DNA from: Priapulus caudatus
Taxonomy: Eukaryota; Priapulida; Priapulimorpha; Priapulimorphida; Priapulidae
Assembly: GCF_000485595.1 (NCBI RefSeq)
Contig: NW_014577068.1
Coordinates: 1,122,211 to 1,144,855, forward strand
Reading direction: 5' to 3'
Length of the DNA: 22,645 nucleotides
Below, piece by piece: positions 17,558-22,645 of this stretch. Both the position numbers and the translations under genes were made by a program. Below the pieces are notes generated by a model. That model had not been told where the DNA came from. It did no database searches and saw nothing but the letters and a program-made list of their open reading frames with translations. The stretch's first letter is position 1. Every line of letters begins with the position of its first letter.

Positions 17558-17976
17558 TAGCTGAATTTTCGACTATTCAATTCGCTTTACATCGTTATAT
17601 AAACTACCTTGTTGAGTCCTTGCTGATAATAGATGCTTGATTGACATTGGATACTTTCATAAGTAGCACTATTGACTGGTTTAAACGAAGTCTCTAATAA
17701 ATTCGTGTAAACGCATAGATATGTTATTAATCAAGCATTTTATTATCCAGCGAAATCTAACAGAGTATTCAATGAATACCAAACCATAACACTATCTGCA
17801 CGCCGTAGCACTCATTCTATAAATATTTAATAGCCGACTCCATTTTTTCAACGATCAAAAACAATTTAATATGTCCATACACTGGTTAATTACGGTTGAT
17901 ACGTAAACATAACTATTGAACTGCCCCTCCATCTGCTACTGTATTTCGTTCGTTGATACTACGTTGTTTGTTGTAG
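17558..17976 (+). other. Copy B intron 4 position
   Basis: AT-rich; no feature recognised. The donor is missing (see exon 4). No hammerhead-like stem as in A. Confidence 0.5.
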
Positions 17977-18109
17977 TTTTATACCAGAATCTCCTCGTTG
18001 GCTCTACGCTGAAGGTCGAGTAGATGACTGCGACAAGGCGCTACGCAGAGTCGCAAAGACAAACAAGAAAACGTATCCAGATCATGTAGAACTTAAACTA
18101 GATGCGAAG
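17977..18109 (+). CDS. Copy B exon 5: cytoplasmic loop, open
   Basis: 133 nt, phase 2 to 0, without any break: FIPESPRWLYAEGRVDDC, DKALRRVAKTNKKTYPDH, VELKLDAK. This is the reference for the broken exon 5 of A. Confidence 0.85.
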
Positions 18110-18258
18110 GTATTCAGGCAACATCGCGTCTGACATGCTGGTCAGTTTTTATTCACGAAATTATAAGAGTTCCCGGTACTATAATCCAACCAACCGTAAA
18201 AATTCCAAACCAAATACAAAGCAACTGTATCTTGCGCACAACAAACGTATCAATGCAG

Positions 18259-18378
18259 GTCTATCTGTCCAGAACATATGATTGTCACGCTGATGGCTCT
18301 GCTAGAGAACCCAACTACACCGACATATTGCGAACTCCGGAATATGAGGAAGAAGTCGGTTAACATGATGTATCAATG
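18259..18378 (+). pseudogene. Copy B exon 6
   Basis: VYLSRTYDCHADGSAREPN, YTDILRTP, then one extra G; NMRKKSVNMMYQW follows in the shifted frame. Donor gtaggt as in A. Confidence 0.78.
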
Positions 18379-18812
18379 GTAGGTTCTTACATAGATCACG
18401 TCCTAGCCAAATACCGTCAACAGCATACAAGTGTGTTTGTTGTATGTCTTTTAGCATAAATTAACTCGTTATGCAATATTTAGACTTTCTTTTGATGATT
18501 CTTACGCAACAAAAATATTTATTATAAATATAAAAATCTAGGTTGTGAGCCACACTTGGAAATTTTTTTGCCATTTCATTCTTTGTACATTTTTATGTGT
18601 TATCAAGTGATCCATCCATGAAGTCACCAATACAGATCATGCATGTTTCTAGTGCTTTCAATTGCAATACTTAGAGGGTAAACTCTGTCAAAATGTTATA
18701 TCTGTTTAATATATGTTTGTCTACTTAGTTTTGATTTCTACGAAACCAATTATTGATGTTTTTCATCTGGCTATACTTGATTTGTCATTTTAGCGGTCTT
18801 TGTATTTGACAG
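18379..18812 (+). other. Copy B intron 6
   Basis: AT-rich, 434 bp. Nothing recognised. Confidence 0.6.
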
Positions 18813-19027
18813 GTTTGTGGTGTCTCTGGTTTATTACGGGTTGGCCATGAATTCTGCCAACCTAGGCACGGACCGTCCATTACTTCGCTGCTCAGCATTA
18901 GTTGGTATCCGCTGCCTAATCGTATTCTCAGTGCCATCATTCTAAAATATCTGGACGGAGGTTCCTATCAGGATACCATGTTGCTTGCAGGGATCACCTG
19001 CCTTGTAACGCATACCGTGGCCAGCTA
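18813..19027 (+). pseudogene. Copy B exon 7: TM7-TM8, several deletions
   Basis: FVVSLVYYGLAMNSANLGTD is identical to A. Then CCC to C and other single-base losses break the TM8 frame. The GRR motif and donor region are blurred (CCAGCTAgttaag). Confidence 0.78.
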
Positions 19028-20125
19028 GTTAAGTGGCGAATGTCTTAGACAACATGGCAATTTTATTTTCAGACACTACATATGTATATATGCCCGTATG
19101 TGTAATTGCGTGCTTGCGGGTACACATATATACGTATGCACATTAGAATTACAATTTTACTTATTACAAATTTGTATATTGGAAATCGTCTATACTGCCT
19201 AAAAAGTAGTGCTGTCACAGCACAGTATACACACATACGCGCATGCGCACGCACGCACACACACGCATATCTTTATTAGGGCCTATTCATTAGCGCAGCA
19301 TAATCTTGTGTCCTAATTCTGTGCAATCTTGTATATAAAGCTCAGAAATTTTGCGCTAGAAATGGTTTTAGAGAAATTTTAATAAGGGAATCGACATTCG
19401 TCTTCACATGTGATTTAAGCGTGATGCTAGCGCCTATTATGTTTGTGTTAATATGGCCCGTTTATGCCCAAAAAGTTATCAGTTGTAACTTTCCGTAGTG
19501 GTATAGCCGATGGCAATTTTAACTCGGTTGCGTTTACACGACAGTCAAGTACCTGCTAGCATTCTAATGCGTACGGCCAGTGTTAGGCCGGTAAGCATTC
19601 TAGGTACACACTCACACTGGATATGCATTTCCCATGAGGCGGCCATAGGTTACGAAAATTCCCAATGAATCAGCAAAAGTTGTTTTTTTACCCCCCAATC
19701 CAATGCATCCATGCAATCCACGTCGCAAGTAAGCACCATATATTTGTTAACTCAAAAATTCTTGCATATTTTTTTTGTAAACAAGCTTTTCCCGGCAGCA
19801 CACTCCAAATGGCCACTTTGCAAATGTGATTTTTACACGAAAAAGTAGGCGTTTTCCTTTGAAAATTCTCCGGCCGCCCGAGCACAGTGCACCTGGACGA
19901 GCGCTACAGCTGTCGAGTTCAGCAAAGATTCTAGTTTTTGAAATTCTTCAATTGCAAAGAGTCTAACGCCTTTTCTTAATGAGACATAAAAAAATGCAAC
20001 GCACAACATACACTGAAAAAACGATCTCATACTTCGGGTCAATATATACACGTATCAATCGTCAAAAGTTACCCGGATAATTACCTCACCCAGCACAACA
20101 CATGTTTGTAACTAAGCTTTTGCAG
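19028..20125 (+). other. Copy B intron 7
   Basis: 1.1 kb, with a CA/CG microsatellite at 19225-19268. The rest (19270-20120) is unassigned; TGCGTTTACACGACAGTCAAG near 19529 has a repeat-like look. Confidence 0.5.
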
Positions 20126-20310
20126 ACTTGAATTGGGTCATTGTTGCGTTGGCAACCCAATTGGGCATGTTTGGCAATCATCTGGCCCAATACGGCATTG
20201 CTACTTACAGTAGTGAACTGTATCCCACAGTCCGTTCGCAACATGGACTTGGAAGTAAACTCTACATGGGCACGTGTGTCAGCAATTCTAGCTCCATACC
20301 GTGTCCTATT
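20126..20310 (+). pseudogene. Copy B exon 8: TM9-TM11 region
   Basis: LNWVIVALATQLGMFGNHLA and SSELYPTV are open. Small indels then scramble RNxGLG, though ARVSAILAPY remains in another frame. Length 185 nt, the value expected for intact phase. Confidence 0.8.
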
Positions 20311-20601
20311 GTATGTGGCATCGATTATTATTACAAAGAATCGTTACAAAATAAAATACCGACCATAAATTTCAGTTTAGATTTCATAGATTTTTTAAAG
20401 TTTTATAGATGAAAATGCCTATAAATACCACATGCCTTGTGCACGTTTTGTATCGTCTAACGTGGGCGCACAAATAGTTACTCGTCCTCTTTGTAACCTT
20501 TGAATTTTGCTTGTAATCTATTCTAAAATATCACCAAGTACTTTACACAATCGTTGGTTCCTATCTTCATGTCAACACCATCATTTAATCTATTTTGTCA
20601 G

Positions 20602-20739
20602 GGTTCTATAGACGTGAGTATCACCCTACTCATCTTCTGGAGTGCTGCCATCTCAGCAGGTTATAGCAGCGCCTTTTCTGCCAGAAACCAAAAGACCAAG
20701 AGCTACCAGAGACATTAGAAGAGGCGAAAATTGTGGAAA
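20602..20739 (+). pseudogene. Copy B exon 9: TM12 and LPET box
   Basis: Acceptor ttttgtcag and donor gtgagt match A. ISAGYSSAF, then single-base additions (T and A runs) shift LPETKDQELPETLEEAKIVE between frames. Confidence 0.78.
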
Positions 20740-21066
20740 GTGAGTTTCAGAATATTGCCGATTTGTAACTAATCGCAAACAAACAATTTTGTCATGTTAT
20801 ACATTATTTTTTGTTAGTAATAATATATTTAGCGGATAGAGTAAGTGTTAGGTTTAATATTTAGCTACGCGTGTAATCAAGCCATAATTGATTTAGCCGA
20901 AGCAATAATCTAACATTGGATGCAAAACAGAATGGTCTGTTTATTGCTAATTACGCAATATTTTCGTCCGTAAACGAAATAATTACTTTCAACGACAATT
21001 AATGCAATACAGGTAGATAAAAAGCAAAAATCGAATGCCAAATATTATGTGACTTCGTTTTATAGA

Positions 21067-21350
21067 AACAAAGGTTTGGACTCTGCTACCACAGACAAGC
21101 GCGCCATTGACAATAACAAGTGCAGTAGAGCAGAGCAATATAAATCAACAATAAATGTGATATATTGCTCGGAGTAGAGCAATATAGCGGGCCTATCTAA
21201 CCGCTATTGCTCTACTGTTTGTGTCTGCCATCGAGATTCCTGCACCGTCATCATCCATTGTGTTTTATAACTTCATGTATTGTAAATTTATGGCTAGTAT
21301 TGCTATTACTGATACCAAAAAAGTGCATGATTATATGACTTATATAGCTT
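21067..21350 (+). pseudogene. Copy B exon 10 and 3' UTR
   Basis: Follows acceptor ttttatag. Similar to 11207-11480. AATAAA lies at 21150-21155. The correct C-terminal frame is not clear. Confidence 0.45.
21173..21216 (+). repeat. Hairpin in the 3' region of copy B
   Basis: AGTAGAGCAATATAGCGG pairs with CCGCTATTGCTCTACT (16 bp, one 2-base bulge) around a 10 nt loop. The word AGTAGAG-AGCAATATA also occurs just upstream (21124-21142) and in A. Confidence 0.8.
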
Positions 21351-22024
21351 AGAAATCAAATGCGCAGTGCGAATCCTATCAATCTAATACTGAATTTCTC
21401 TCATCTCCGGCCTGGCCGTCTATCAATTGTTATGTATATTGTAAAGGCAGCGAAAATAGGTTAACTCAAGAGCAGTGAATATTTTAACATACCTACTAAC
21501 AAACCACTTATGAGGAAGAGGCATGCATTTCGCTTATAGTGTTGGACCACGAGCCCTAGTGATCATCAGCTATAAAAAGTTATTCATAATGTCAAGCCAT
21601 AACTTTCTAGGACCTTGGAGTAGGATACCTCATACCGGTAGATTCTCTGATGGTATTTAGCTACAGTTATCTGGAACGCGTATACACAGCGAAGTTTCAA
21701 TAGGTGTAATCAGCGATCCGTTTATCGAATAGACCGCGTTTCGTGTTATTGTGGCCAGTGGCTGTGTAAATGGTGATATCCTCGTGTGGTGTACGTATGA
21801 ACAAATTTCACTTGTCATCAGCCCTTGCTGTGTGAACAATAACGTAAGACTACGTCGTCACTATCCGCGACGAAAATCACATATGTCCTTCTAGAGACCA
21901 AACTCCTAATCTTTCCTCAACTTCTGATATAATTCATTATTATCGAAAATATACGTGGCTTTATAACACTGTGAAAGTTACAAAAGCATGAGTTGTTTAT
22001 TTTCGTAATATTAATTGATTCTTA
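21351..22024. other. 3' flank of copy B, anonymous
   Basis: No coding or RNA feature recognised. Confidence 0.5.
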
Positions 22025-22200
22025 CAGGGCCGTAGCTAGCCCCAGCCGGGAGGGGGGCAGGCAGGACAGTTGGCTCCCCTCCCCCCCCAGAAAAAAATAG
22101 ATTAACAATACATGGTCAAAGGCGGTGACTTTCCTTGAACACACCATGTACATGCTTTTGCCCCTCCCCTAAGAAAATGGGTTAGCTACGCTTTGCCTTA
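22025..22200. mobile_element. MITE-like G-rich element with CAGGGCCGTAGCTAGC end
   Basis: Left CAGGGCCGTAGCTAGC and right GTTAGCTACGCTTTGCC are imperfect inverse ends, with GGGAGGGGGG and CCCCTCCCC inside. The type is common among hAT-like MITEs. No duplication was matched. Confidence 0.4.
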
Positions 22201-22489
22201 ATGTATAACATTGCCATTTTGTCACCTGTAATAATAGATAGTATAAAACTCAATAACAAATCAATGTGGTTTGGTGCGTTGCGTTTTAAAGTTTCATCTT
22301 TCCCGGTGCGCGAAAACGTAGCATATGTAGTATTACGTGTTAGCCGAGAGCAACATCACCCCATACGCCAGCTAGATGTATCGCTAAGCATAGCATAAAT
22401 TGTAAGTGGGGGCTTGGTGTCTGTGATAACACAATAGCATACTTTATAATTATGAAGGCGTTCAAGCGGATACCTTTAAAAAAAAGGAA

Positions 22490-22595
22490 AGTGACTGGTG
22501 AAGCTGTTGTGGATTTTTTATCAGTGTAATAATCCTTAATTGGCCATGCCAATCTTTATTGTTTATTTTTGGTTTAACAGGTGGTAGCACTACAC
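22490..22595 (+). repeat. Block shared with 14575-14705
   Basis: Repeats the landmark that precedes copy B; see that entry. It suggests the start of another repeat unit beyond the window. Confidence 0.5.
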
Positions 22596-22645
22596 ACATG
22601 ATAAGGCTGCCGTGATATTAACCCATCACAATGTCAACTATTACC

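Larger units (their letters stand above)
15634..21220 (+). pseudogene. SLC22-type transporter, copy B (tandem paralogue, many indels)
   Basis: Same family, strand and ten-exon order as copy A: 15634-16070, 16374-16476, 16726-16878, 17421-17557, 17977-18109, 18259-18378, 18813-19027, 20126-20310, 20602-20739 and 21067 onward. It supplies the N-terminus missing from A: MDKKSR, then FDFGMILSTIGNLGRWQF, TM1 and TPDHWCRVPE. Frame breaks occur in exons 1 (three or more), 2 (-1), 3 (-2), 4, 6 (+1), 7, 8 and 9. The exon 4 donor is lost. Exon 5 is open where A is broken. Splice sites are otherwise kept. Either a decayed paralogue or a gene blurred by assembly errors; the donor loss favours decay. Confidence 0.75.

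Overview
This is a eukaryotic, almost certainly invertebrate metazoan, nuclear window. Genes are split by introns with GT/AG borders, most of the DNA is non-coding, and there are many non-autonomous DNA transposons, long microsatellites and TTAGGG-type repeats. The species cannot be named from this sequence; a marine invertebrate would fit. No bacterial-style operon, tRNA, rRNA or CRISPR array was seen.

The protein-coding content is one family in two tandem + strand copies. Both are SLC22-type organic cation/carnitine transporters of the major facilitator superfamily. Copy A starts before the window (exon 1 is cut by base 1) and ends with a stop codon near 11231. Ten exons can be placed: 1-177, 608-711, 2899-3053, 8066-8234, 8679-8818, 9084-9190, 9762-9979, 10400-10582, 10860-10997 and 11207-11231. 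Copy B (about 15634-21200) has the same ten-exon plan with matching splice sites and phases, including the full first exon with its start codon. Both copies carry small frame-breaking indels, mostly at different places, so one copy is often open where the other is broken. Copy B has also lost the splice donor of exon 4. This is either pseudogene decay, strongest in B, or uncorrected long-read assembly errors.

The introns of A are much longer than those of B because of inserted repeats. Intron 2 of A holds a 376 bp hAT-like element with an 8 bp target duplication and a 1.5 kb element with perfect 23 bp inverted ends and TTA duplications (PIF/Harbinger-like). The latter carries TTAGGG-like and CCCTAA-like arrays facing each other. 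Removing both leaves about 277 bp, close to the 249 bp intron of B. Intron 3 of A (5.0 kb against 0.54 kb in B) holds ATTCATCAA-type repeats, a 1.2 kb CACG/ACGT-rich block with strong purine/pyrimidine alternation, and a G-rich hAT-like element.

The intergenic part (11.2-15.6 kb) is mostly anonymous, with a 600 bp GATA array and an AT-rich stretch. After copy B, a block at 22.50-22.59 kb resembles the block found about 1 kb upstream of copy B. This suggests that the tandem array continues with a third copy beyond the window.
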